64,000 nt of DNA from Spirodela intermedia. Lineage: Eukaryota > Streptophyta > Magnoliopsida > Alismatales > Araceae. Both the position numbers and the translations under genes were made by a program. Location of the stretch: NCBI GenBank assembly GCA_902729315.2, contig LR746268.1:1203501-1267500 (forward strand), given 5' to 3'. The notes beneath the pieces were generated by a model. The model saw only the letters and a list, made by a program, of their open reading frames with translations. It did no database searches and had not been told where the DNA came from. Shown here in pieces: positions 36,270 through 47,114 of this stretch. Numbering within the stretch: position 1 is the stretch's first letter; each line of letters starts with the position of its first letter.

Positions 36270-37500
36270 TGATGATGTATATTGAAAATTCAATTTCAAG
36301 GGTCGTTGAATATCCCTAATATCAATTTATCAACAATATTTATACTCCCATATTTACTCCTTTAGATTATATTTTGAGTTAATTCAATATGGTGGTAAGC
36401 TAGGGGGTCAATCCTCAAGGAATGATGGATAGAGTTCACTTTTGTATGTTGATTAGAGCTGATATGAATGACAGAGATCACGAAGAAGGAGAAGCGATGG
36501 ACGAGAGGTGAGAAAGGGGGGTGAGACATAAAACAGATTTATCGAAGTATGGGTGATGTTACGCGAAAGATGGCATCACATAATTAATTCTAATGCTAAT
36601 CTAAATCTACTTCCTAACTAAAGACATCTGACTCATTGGTTCTTTGAAACCAACCTGATTATCATCATGTCTCCTTCCTTATTTTTACTAGGAGGGGGCG
36701 ATAGCTACTAGCTGTGGGAGGGAACCTCATTCAGGGTGGATCACCTGATGAAGAATGGACATCACACCTCCAATTGCGAGGTATGGAGCTTGGGACCCTT
36801 TGAACCCTGTTGGGATGACAACTACCTGAAGTTTCACTAAGATAAGCTGCATTTTTCATTGTTGATACATGGTATGTATGCAACGGTGCCCCTCCTTCTC
36901 TCTCTAATCCTTACAACTCATGATTAACCCTTGAATCCATGGCTGAGCTGCTTCATTTTTACATGGATGGTGGGTCCTCCTTCATTCCTTCTCGTGTGCC
37001 TCTTGATAAGTATGCATCTCAACCGTTGAATCCATGCTTCCTCCCTCTTGAGTGAGCAGTGGATCCTCCTTTTCTCCTCTTTGGATAATGCCCTCTAAAT
37101 GAATATGGGCCTTACACCTATAACTCTTTATTTGAGCCCACTTCGCCTGCTTCTCCTTATGTGATTATGAGCTTTAAACTCATGACTCTTCACTCCATGA
37201 CCAAGTGCGGTCTTTGCTCCTTAATAAGCTATAAGCTAATGCTGAACATATGAAGCTCACATGGTTAGAAGACAAGGAATTACATTGTGTTCTCACATGA
37301 TGTACATATAGTGTCGAAAAATATATAATATAATGAGAAATGAATGAAATATGTAAAATGTGTATAAATGTCAATGAATGCCCTAAACATGAGAATTCAT
37401 TAGTAAATTAAGGAATTTGCGTCTTAAAATCATGAGCTTTGATGTGATATACCTCATATATAATGCATTATTTATATATTATCATATATCACATACCAAA
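36270..37500. other. Foreign insert in place of pol in the Ty3 element
   Basis: Base composition and texture change here: the AT-rich gag remnant gives way to mixed sequence with GGGGGTCAATCCTCAAGGAATG near 36400 and repeated phrases such as TTGAATCCATG (36932, 37025) and GTGGgTCCTCC (36972, 37063). No coding domain is seen. It may be an LTR or TRIM-like element inserted between gag and the 3' end. Confidence 0.35.
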
Positions 37501-39154
37501 ATTAGAAGATAGCTCTTGGAAAGATAAAGAATTTGATGAGTTTTGAAACAAAAACTAATGAAAAGAAATGAAAATAATGAATATAAATATAGAGATAATT
37601 TTAGAGGATAAAATTTGAATTTTATTGAATTCATTAGATCTAAGATTAAAGTAGACAATTCTTCCATCCTTTAAAACCCAGAGCCTATTAGAATTAAGTT
37701 TAAACTTGAAATATTTCACTCATCACAAATTGAACAAATATGCAGGGAAGATAAAATAGACTAGGGAAAGATTATGTAGATAAAAGAGTACATTAAGAAA
37801 TGGGTGAGTGGAAGAATTAGAGATCAATTTAGATGAAATTTTTTTAGATTTTTAAGAGGTAATTTGAAAATTATATGACTGGATCACATTTTAGGGTCTA
37901 TTAATAGAAAGTATTTATTATTGAATGAGAGCCTTAAAAAACAAGATAAAAATGAGGAGATATTCTTTTCAAAATGAAAATGTTATTTTTTGGAAAATTT
38001 TGTTAATTTCTATTTTGTCTTGGCTGAATGTATGTCAAGGTATACATATGAACTATATGATTTTATGCTAAATCTGAAAAAAAATATCATGAAACTTACC
38101 TCGAGATATAAATATATTTTGATAGCCATAGATCATCTTATATGATTTTAGAGCTGTCCAATTGAAGACATTAAATTCAGCGTTGCATGGGAGGCAACCC
38201 ATGGGTTTTATTTCATTTTGTTTTTTTAAGTTCTATTTTTCTTAAATTATTTTATTATTTATTTCTGTATTTATTTTTTTCAAAGAAAAGCACAGAAGGA
38301 GGTGTGTAAGATAAAGTGAAAAATTAAAAATGAGGTTGAGGTGATGTCTTTCTAGCTCTATTATTTATGACAATATTTTTAGTGCTTAAGTTTGCATACA
38401 TGCATGCTTCACTTGAAAATTATATTTTATACATATTCTGGTCTAATTTTTGTATGTCATTGAGGACAATGTCATTTTTTAAGTTGGGGGGTGAAGTATT
38501 AAATCTAAATTTATATTGTAGGATGATTCAGAACAATTGTTTGTACTTTTTAATCATGCTCACTTATAAAAGTAAAAAACAATTCATAAAAAACTACAAC
38601 ATCTATTTTCTTTTTCTATTAGGAATAACAAAAAATAATTTACAAACTGTCAAAAATAATAGAAACAAATAACATGAAATTTGATATTCTAGAGACCCTT
38701 TTCTCACATTTCAATCTCCTAGACATATATTAATGAAATTCAAAATTATAGTTATAAAGAGAATAATGATTTATTTTTGACACATTCATTATTGCTGAAA
38801 ATAAAATTGAAAATAGACAGTAGAACTATCATAACTATCTAATTTACAAATTTCTTATACCATATTACATGCACGAAAAATTAAATCAATTAGATTGGTT
38901 GCTATCAAAAGATACTAAGAAGATTATTATTGAGTTAAAAGAACAATTTAGTAGCATGAAATATTAGAATACTCTTTAGATACATGATAAATAACACAGA
39001 TTTATTTTTACAGATTTTCACTTCATGATCTTGATGAATAATATTTATTTAATGTGAAAATTTGATTGATCATTTGAGTTTAATGTAGATTTTTATACCT
39101 TAATCTATAGGATTTGTGAGGAGAAATCACTTATTTCAAAATTTTTAATAAAAA

Positions 39155-39350
39155 TATAATGTGAAAAATCTGAAAACGAAGAGTACACATGGAGGGTGTG
39201 AGACATCATTCTCATTGTTGAAAATTATCTATAGAAAAACACTTGTTGCAAAATAAGTTGATAATGTTAAAGCTCTGAAAATGAAGAGTACACATAAAGG
39301 GTGTGAGACATCATTCTTATTGTTGAAATTTGTTTATAAGAAAAGTTACT
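39155..39350 (+). repeat. Two-copy direct repeat in the 3' part of the Ty3 element
   Basis: CTGAAAAcGAAGAGTACACAT with GGGTGTGAGACATCATTC occurs at about 39169 and again at about 39275, a spacing near 106 bp. It is a local tandem duplication between the polypurine-like tract and the 3' LTR fragment. Confidence 0.75.
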
Positions 39351-40216
39351 TACCTACTATAGAAAAAATAGAAGAAATATAGTACAAACTTTAAAAATTA
39401 AGTCATGGAAAAAAGAAATGTAGGATCAAATATTATTCTTAGATGAGTATTGATAATTAGAACATCATGTAAATTATATCTATGAGTGAAGAAATAATAA
39501 AGATGTGAATAGAAGAAGTACTTAAAAAGAAGTGAACTCTGTTTTACTATTTTTAACTAATTTGACTTCTACCATCATTTTCTAGACTTTAAAAGGAGAC
39601 CTAGTGAATGCCCATATTGTATATGTCTAAGGAGAGCCTTTGAGGCCATAGACATCATTTGATGATCCTCTCGAACACATAGAATTTTGGCAATTCCCAT
39701 TGCAAGGCCAAAACTTTCCCTTTCATGCATTCAACTTATTTTTCACTTTATTTAGTGATAATTTGTGTGATTTAAAATTTTCAAAATATTCTTCATTGAA
39801 TATAATTCTATTGACTTTTTTAGATAATTTATCTAATTTAATCATGTGTAATTGCTTACGTAAGAATCACCGGGCAGAACTCTATTTTTACTTGATTCAC
39901 GTTCGTCGAACATTGATGTCATCTTGACATCCACACCCTTAATTTTTTTTTGTGAATTTTAAATATATTTTATTTTTACTTCTTAGTCTAAAATTCATAA
40001 AAAATTATATTCTTTGAGGAGAATTCTAAAATATTATCTTATATTATATTACATCTCTGTGATCAACCTAGAGAATTTTTACTATTTTTGGTACTTTTAT
40101 CAAATTATAATTGATATATTATTTAGAAATAATTTTAAATATCTAAAAATTAGTATTTTCTAGTTTTATAAATTTTAAATTTACATCATTTATTGTACAA
40201 CGATTAATTTATGTCA

Positions 40217-40339
40217 CCTATTCTTCATCTACTATCTCCACTTCTTCTCTCTCTTTTTCTTTATTTCATTCCTTATAACTTCATGTACTCCTCTTTTTCA
40301 AGATATCAATTCTAGGGTTTTCTCTTCCTCTTGTTAACA
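40217..40339 (+). mobile_element. 3' end of a copia LTR
   Basis: The segment from CCTATTCTTCATCTACTATC to TTGTTAACA matches the last ~125 bases of the copia LTR at 30740-30863. It starts exactly where the Ty3 LTR ends. If it belongs to element A, that copia lost everything between its pre-integrase segment and mid 3' LTR before or during the Ty3 event. Confidence 0.7.
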
Positions 40340-41011
40340 AATGATTTTGATTTCAAGTTACTTTCATGAAATTCATGATTTATAGTGCATCTGAACATTA
40401 TAATACATTAAATTGAACAATTTGTATCATAGCTCTTATGACATGCTGGGTTTAAAATTTTTAATACTTTTTATGATATAGAAGTTCTTTTAAATATGAG
40501 ATGAACTTATTCTTCAATTTGACATAAAATATTTGCTAAGAATTATAATAATATACACAATTAACAAAGTGCTGGTAGGGGCCTCTCGAATTTATGCTTT
40601 TAGCAACAAATCCAATAAATCTAAGCGTAGTACTTGGTGTATTGATTTATTTTGGAAAGGGAGTGTGTGCGAGTTGTCTATTTCAAAAATAAGTTAAGGC
40701 TTAATTTGAAGAACTGTGAGGAAAAAAGCTAGACTAGGTTAGACTAGGATGGCCCATAGACCCAAATGAGAAGTAGTGTCCATCAATATGTTCTTCTTTA
40801 ATCAAGGAATCACATGGATGTCTCTCTCCCTCACTTCCCTCCCTAAAAAATAGATGAAGATGATGAAGCTCTATAAGAGCTCCCACTTAAGAAGACGCAA
40901 GATTGGGGAATGGGAAGAGAAATGAAGGCCTCAGCCCCCATTGATCTCTAATGAAACTACCCATCTTTACAAGCCTAGGCTACAATCCCAACCATTTAGC
41001 ATACACCTATC

Positions 41012-41055
<44 letters not shown>

Positions 41056-41087
41056 AGATAGTCAGCTCACATACCTTTGGTATAAAT
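40340..41087. other. Intergenic sequence with a long (CT)n tract
   Basis: AT-rich and without recognisable genes. A (CT)n microsatellite of about 20 units lies at 41013-41054. Confidence 0.6.
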
Positions 41088-41565
41088 AATGATGGGTCAA
41101 CATAAGCCATCTTGTCCAACAACAACAAGCTGTCAAGACCATAACTCAAACTACTTAGTAAACCACACTTTCCTTTCTTTTATGGGGAGTAACCCTTCAA
41201 GGAGCTAAGGCCCAATCTATCTCAATTGGTGCCAATCTCTCTCATGAGTCATGTATGCATAGGTCATTTCCCTCACTAATACAAAGTGAGGGTTCCTTGT
41301 CATACCTTATTCATTGTGTTTCTCAATGGGTGTTTGAGATACTATTAAGAGTGATGGCCATCATAAAATACATGGCATAGGCAGCAAATGTGCAAGTGAG
41401 GTCTACTGTGAGGTTCATGTTGTTGAGAACAAAGGATGGGATGAAGACTATGGAGACTTAGCCTCATATTGAAGTAGGGTGAGAGAGACGGCTACAAAGA
41501 CCCATCTACTTATGCATGAGTTGAAAGGAGAAGTTTAGAGTCAGAACAAGTGAATTATTGAGGTT
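41088..41565 (-). repeat. UGT-fragment-bearing repeat unit, right (inverted) copy
   Basis: The reverse complement matches 26850-27345 across about 480 bp, including the sequence before and after the UGT fragment. Together the two copies form inverted repeats enclosing the intact UGT, the copia and the Ty3 element. Confidence 0.75.
41323..41448 (-). pseudogene. UDP-glycosyltransferase N-terminal fragment (inverted copy)
   Basis: The minus frame reads VFIPSFVLNNMNLTVDLTC and runs 41 codons to a stop. It parallels residues 7-43 of the intact UGT, but the catalytic-type His is lost (NNM instead of SHM). It is the sister copy of the fragment at 26951-27061 and sits in the same repeat unit. Confidence 0.8.
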
Positions 41566-41569
41566 TCTA

Positions 41570-41758
41570 AGCTTCAAAAAGAAGAGAAAACCTTAGAATT
41601 AATATGTTGAAGAAGAAGAGTACATGAAATTATATAGAAGAAAACGAAGAAAGAGAGAGAGAGAGAGCAAAAAAAGTGGAGATAGTGGATGAAAAATAGA
41701 AATGTGGAGAGAATAAGTCCAAAATAGGCCTGGTGGGCCGAATGAGCCTATTATAACA
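41570..41758 (-). mobile_element. 3' LTR of a reversed copia element (element B)
   Basis: Read on the minus strand it starts TGTTATAATAGGCTC and runs through the GGCCCACCAGGCC, (CT)n and TATATAATTTCATGTAC blocks that are also present in the LTR at 30659. It lies directly downstream (in minus orientation) of the RNase H remnant. The inner border near 41570 is blurred. Confidence 0.75.
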
Positions 41759-42388
41759 CTCTTCAAATTAGAGCATACAAGTAAAGCATATATAGCTTGG
41801 TGCCCATTGCATCGTAGGAGATCCCTGTAGGACTCTTGGTGAAGATGTCGGCGAACTAATGAGATGAGACAATGTACAGAGTCGAGATAATACCTGATGT
41901 TATCTAATTCTAGATAGTCAATCTCGATGTGCTTCGTCTGCTCATAAAATGTAGGATTCTTAGTAATGAAGATGGTGGCCTAATTATCAAAGTACATAGA
42001 TATTGGTGTAGGAGATGAGATGCTAAAGTCTTCAAAGAGTGAATTGAGCCACTCTTGCGCTGTCTCAACCATGGCACAATACTCGGACTTAGCACTAGAG
42101 TAACTTCTTCTTGTAGCACCACGTGATAAGGTTGCCACCCACATATGTGTAATAATCAGTGGTGGACTTACGATCTCTTTTGCCACTAGTATATCCTACA
42201 TCCAAGTAGGCTTCAATTCAAAGATGCCCATGTCTTTGATAGATAAATCTTCTCCTAAGAACTCTTTTGATGTATGCTAGAACTTGTAAAACTCTTTTCT
42301 AGTAAACTTGTTGACATTGCTGCATGAACTGGGTAACGACACTAATTGTGTACATGATATCGGGGCAAGTGACGGTGAGGTAGATCAT
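41759..42388 (-). pseudogene. Ty1/copia RNase H remnant (element B)
   Basis: The minus-strand translation has LTVTCPDIMYTISVVTQFM, SYSSAKSEYCAM (the usual S-AEAEY-A), then PISMYFDN and NPTFYEQTKHIEIDY. These are the conserved end of copia RT and the RNase H domain. It is interrupted by stops and its upstream part is cut off by the repeat at 42389. Confidence 0.85.
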
Positions 42389-42885
42389 TGATGAACTCAA
42401 ATTGTAGGTTAATTATGTCATCATGATGCAATAAAATTCATGTAAATAATATTTATAAAACCTCACTTTTTTATTTAGGATAAGGGTTGATCATTATGGA
42501 GCATGGGTAATGAGAGTAAGAATTTTACTTATTTTATTTTATATATATATATATATACTTGAGATTGTGATGGTCAAAGTTAAATGTAAAAGGGTGAAGA
42601 CAAGAGTTATGAAAAGCGTGGTAAAGGAGAGAGAATGAATCTAACAAAATAGAATGATAGAACAAATGATAAAACTAGTTCAAAAATTTAAAATTAATCT
42701 ATCTATAGAGAGGATTATAAGGACCCCTCAAAGTTAGATCTTGCACAAATCTCATTGTGTGTCAGTCTTAGGTCGAGTTATGCTTGATCTGTGACGATCT
42801 TGATGCACTCCAAGTAATCTCTTCTCCATGATGATCTTGGGCACGAGAATGTCATTGACTAGGCCTTGATTTCCCTCTTGTTTTC
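42389..42885 (+). mobile_element. Second copy of the TGATGAACTC repeat (LTR start)
   Basis: It begins TGATGAACTC inside the reversed copia and is similar to 17005-17460 through many blocks: AATTCATGyAAATAATATTTATA, GAGATTGTGA, TGTGTGTyAGTCTTAGGTyGAG, CATGATGATyTTGrG and CATTGACTAGGC. The similarity fades after 42885. Because it interrupts element B, it is the younger insertion. Confidence 0.7.
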
Positions 42886-43453
42886 ATGAGCTTTTAGCAT
42901 TAACTTTGTTGGTCTCAATCCTATTCAATCATCAAGCTGTTCGTGACATAAGGTTTTCCCAAATGTATAGGGTAGTGTTCCCTCTCTCTCCTCTCTCACT
43001 CACCTCTCACACGTGTAAGAGAAATTACTAAAAGGTTCTAGTGGATTCTTCTCCTACAAGGCCACACTCTATTGAATCAGTGGACTCCCTTCTCGTGAAC
43101 TCTCTCTTGAGCCATCAGATCCTTCTTCTGCCAAAAGGCTGCCTCCTCACTCCCGCAAGTGACGATTGGGTTGTTGTATCACAACCGTTGATGAAGCAGC
43201 TACGACCTGAGGCATAAATTCTTAAACTTGTTGGAAAATGATTAGAACAATCACAAAAGCATATTCAATGTCTAAAATAGTCTAGTTTAGAGATTAGAAA
43301 AACTCATTTCATATTTAGACATCTCTAAGTCTCCATTAGATAGAGATTAGAACCTCCATACTTCCATTTCTTACTAGTTTACTTTGTCTTAAGATTAGTT
43401 TTTGTTCTTTGAATTCTTGTCATGCTTGGCTTGCTTACATAAAAGAAAAAAAT
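42886..43453. other. Intergenic, probable remainder of the repeat at 42389
   Basis: No gene is recognised. The texture (short CT-rich stretches, GTGGAtTCtTCTCC-like words) is similar to LTR sequence, but no border is visible. Confidence 0.35.
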
Positions 43454-43630
43454 GCCTATAAAATTACTCAACTGAAGAATTACTGATTAAATAAGAAAGA
43501 CTATAAAATTGCTCAACTGGACAATCACTAATTAAAGAAGAAAGGTAATAAAATTGCTCAACTGGACAATAATAAATAGGAAAGACTATAAAATTACTAA
43601 ACTGGACAATAACTACAAAATTGCTCAACT
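43454..43630 (+). repeat. ~45-bp tandem repeat, about 4 copies
   Basis: Units start at about 43454, 43500, 43545 and 43585, with a partial one at 43615. The core is CTATAAAATTgCTCAACTGgACAATcACTAATTAAA-like, ending AAGAAAG. Unit lengths are 46, 45, 40 and 30, so the array is degenerate. It is a tandem repeat without distinct spacers, hence not a CRISPR array. Confidence 0.8.
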
Positions 43631-44011
43631 GCCTCCCCTTTTCCCTCCCTTCCCTCAATTTTTTTTTCTCATGCATCGATCTTCCAAGAAGGACTGGCCT
43701 CTATATGACTTAATAGTCTTTTTTAGACCTGTGGGTCCAAGCTTAGAGGAAGAGGGGGAGCTTCTTTCATCCTTGGAGATCCTCTCTTGGCCCCTTTCGT
43801 TCTTTTCTTCAACTCCAGTGGTTCCCCGAGCTTCAATCCTTTGAAGAAACCTTTCCTCGTTAGGTTTTAGGGTTCTTCGAAGGCCGCTAAAAATGAGAGC
43901 TAGAAAGACTCATTCAGTGAACGGAGGATTTATACTTAGATTAACCCACGTGTTCATTGCATGGACGTATCAGCTACCAAGTACCTGGTTGACCTGGTCT
44001 CACCTACAATT

Positions 44012-44046
<35 letters not shown>

Positions 44047-45026
44047 CGTGTCCGTGCGAATAATTATTGGCGGCAAACACGTCTTCCAACACCCAGACCG
44101 ATGACTTTCTCCGAGGGAGGGAAGTCCGGCGGCGTTCAATGAGTCAGTAAGTGTTCTGGTCTTTGAAGAATAACCCACGTGAGTCAACTTGTGTTATTCC
44201 AAAGATAAAAGCGAAAAATAAAGAATAGCCACTAGTGCATCATTTTATTTAATATTATGTCTCAATATAAGTATTAGGGAAGTAAACAAAAACCGCAAGC
44301 AGAATAATAATAATATAATTTTTTTTTAAGAGAAACAAGAAAGGGAAAAATTCAGCAAGGTTAAATCCTAAAAAAATGGACACCACAGTCAGAAAGTATT
44401 AGATCTTCCCTCTTGAACTTATCCTGAACCAAGGATAAGTTGCACGCTCCCCAAGATAACAGGTCCTTCCAAGGTAAGATAAGTTGCCACAACACGCGCA
44501 TATACCTGGATATATACGATTTTAATTATGTGATATCAATCTCATCTCCTGTAGGGATCATCCGTCGGTTATATCTCTTTCCGGGTACCTGAGATTATCT
44601 TGTTTCCTAGGTAAGTCTCACGAGTTAAAGATGTTTTTGCGTTCACCAAGCGATTCTCACTTGTCTTCCGGTGGTCGTCTCCTAGATATGACATAGGTAT
44701 ATACCGATTTGCACTTCCACATGCCAGGGTGTCAACTGAGGCCGGGCTAAGAATGATATTTCCATTCTGCTGTTAACCTCTAGCGCCTTACACGTTCGTA
44801 GACTTCTCACCTACAATTCCTGTTCTACGGTCAACAGCGATGGCGGCGGAATCAACGAGGTGTCGTCGAGGACTCACTATCATCTCTAGGCCTCCCATCT
44901 TTTTCTTCTTTCACGTTACCCGTAGCACAGATGAGGGAAGGAGCGTGAGAGAGCTATAAATATAGAGCATCAGACACAATTGTTGTCAACCTTCGGCTTC
45001 GAAATCTCATCGGTTCAAAAGAAGCG
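43631..45026 (+). promoter_or_regulatory. Upstream region of patatin-like gene 1
   Basis: A TATA box TATAAATATA lies at 44955-44964, 63 bp before the start codon. The 12-mer CACCTACAATTC occurs at 44001-44012 and 44808-44819 and again upstream of patatin gene 2. Two AACCCACGTG G-box words lie near 43945 and 44171, on either side of a (GA)n tract (44013-44042). No other gene is evident in this interval. Confidence 0.6.
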
Positions 45027-47064
45027 ATGAAAGGCCTTGTTTCCGGTCTGTCTTACCTTCGAGAGCAACCGCCTATGGAGAAATGTCGATCAAACGCCAA
45101 CCAGTTACCTTCTCCGGCTAATGGAGACCTCATTACCATCCTCAGTATTGACGGTGGAGGGATCAGAGGAATCATTCCTGCGACTATCCTCGCCGCCTTG
45201 GAGTCGGAACTTCAGGTATGAAGCTACCGCAGGAAGAAATCTACAGAAGATACCATGTATCCTCGTCTCTGGTTTCCTCTTCGTAGCACTTGAAAAGACG
45301 TATCAACGTGGACTGTTCAAACAGGTTGACAAATCCAGCGTCCCAAGAGGCAGATGGGACTTACCCTTTTTCATGCAGATTTGACCAAACCCATGGATTC
45401 AGAATACCATGACCTTGAGAGGGTGTGTTGAGCGCTATTCCTCTCTCTCTCTCTCTCTCTCTCTCCTAATTTCCTCAGGCTGTTCCTCTCTTCGCATTTT
45501 CTATCTACTCAATCGACGGGCATCGTCCTATTTTATTTCAGAGCCCTTCTCTAATACACTTGATTAATCTCCTGATAGACTTGATTAATCCCTTCTCTAA
45601 TATTTTCCAGCTCTACAGGACCAACAATCTTGAGTAATTATTTCAGAGCCCTAAAAAGCAATCCCTCGCTTTCCATACATCAAAACCGTTATTTCTTTCC
45701 GTAGTGTACTTGAAACCTTCTTCAGTTTGACTTAGATAGTATGTTTTTCTTCGACACGGGCAGATTTTGGACGGGAAGAAGGCGAGGCTGGCAGATTACT
45801 TCGATGTGATAGCGGGAACCGGCACCGGAGGAATTATAGCTGCCATGCTAGCTGCACCGGACGAAGAGAACCGTCCTCTCTTTACCGCAAGTGACGTCAG
45901 GTCGTTCCTTCTCGACAAAGGCCGCGCGATCTTCAGCAAGAGCTGGTGAGGATGATGATATCTACATCTGTATCCATCTTTTATCGACGTCTATATCAAT
46001 ATATATGGGTGTTTATTAGTACCTTCTCAGTTGCTTACTTTCATTCACTATCTCCTTACTTTCAGTAGTAAATTAGCGTCCGTCGCAAAGGGTTTCGGAG
46101 CTCTATGGGGACCGAAATACCGCGGAGACTCCATCTGCAGACTTCTCAGAGAGAAGTTTGGATCCTTGAGGTTGCGCCATATGTTGACCAATGTCGTCAT
46201 TCCAACATTCGATATCAAGACCCTTCGCGCTACCATTTTCTCATCCTTTGAGGTATGCTCTTTGCTCCAGTCATCATCTATTTTGTCCATGTTTCTCCCT
46301 CTGTCGTACGGGAATCACGGCTTGCCTCGAGCAGGCGTCAGCCTGCACATATTCTCATGACACCATCCATTGTAGATAAAAAATTAAGTGCCTACCACCT
46401 ACCTACATACCGAACCACTGGTCCATGCATCTCTCGATCTATCTTTCTATTTATCCATATTTCTACTATCCATATATAAATCTTCGCGCATACACATGAA
46501 GCAATTTTTTTACCCGTTTGTATTATACCTTAAACCATATAAAAGTATCGAATAATCATGGGTGAAAGGGAAGTCTTAAAATTCCCATGTACGGTAATCG
46601 GAGGTTCAATCCCCGCATTGACATTCTGAGATGCGAATCTGCTGACTGATGCGGGTGCACCTAAATTTTAGGTCGGTATGTATATATATATATATATATA
46701 CATACCGACGTCAAAAGAAGTATTTCATTGTCATGCATAAGAGTGTGAAGGTTGGTGAGATCGTGCTATCTGCCGTTCAGTTCGTTAGAACGGTAGGCAA
46801 AGCGGTTGCATCTTCTGGCTGTCATTTGACTTTTAAGTCAAGCTGAATCAATGTGGTGATTTTGCAGGTGAAGAGCAATAGCTCCATGGACGCTCTCCTC
46901 TCCGACATCAGCATCGGTACGACAGCAGCGCCAACCTACCTTCCCCCTCATTACTTCGAAACCAAGGATTCCGAGGGCAAGGTCAAGGAATTCAACCTCA
47001 TTGACGGCGGAGTTGCTGCCAATAATCCAGTAATAAGCCTGAACCCTTATAGTATATCTTCTTT

Positions 47065-47114
<50 letters not shown>

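Larger units (their letters stand above)
33220..40216 (+). mobile_element. Degenerate Ty3/gypsy LTR retrotransposon without pol
   Basis: The 5' LTR is 33220-34296 (TGATAAGTCTTC...GTCA). It is shorter than its 1.68-kb relatives because of internal deletions, one of about 470 bp near 33555. TTGGCACCATTTTTGGAGA at 34301-34319 resembles the tRNA-Asp primer-binding site of Athila/Tat-like elements. Gag remnants follow. GGGAGGCAACCCATGG at 38189 and a polypurine-like AGTTGGGGGGTGAAG at about 38482 are typical of the 3' part of such elements. The 3' LTR survives only from about 39575 to 40216. Flanking 5-mers are ACTAT (33215-33219) and CCTAT (40217-40221), a 4/5 match. No RT, RNase H or integrase was found. 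Confidence 0.8.

Noticed and set aside
43454-43630. Possible CRISPR-like array
   Set aside because: Units are adjacent, degenerate and without distinct spacers, and this is a plant genome.
46031-46360. 109-codon plus frame over patatin exon 3
   Set aside because: It is exon 3 (46066-46252) read through into introns on both sides; the conserved part ends at the GT donor at 46253.
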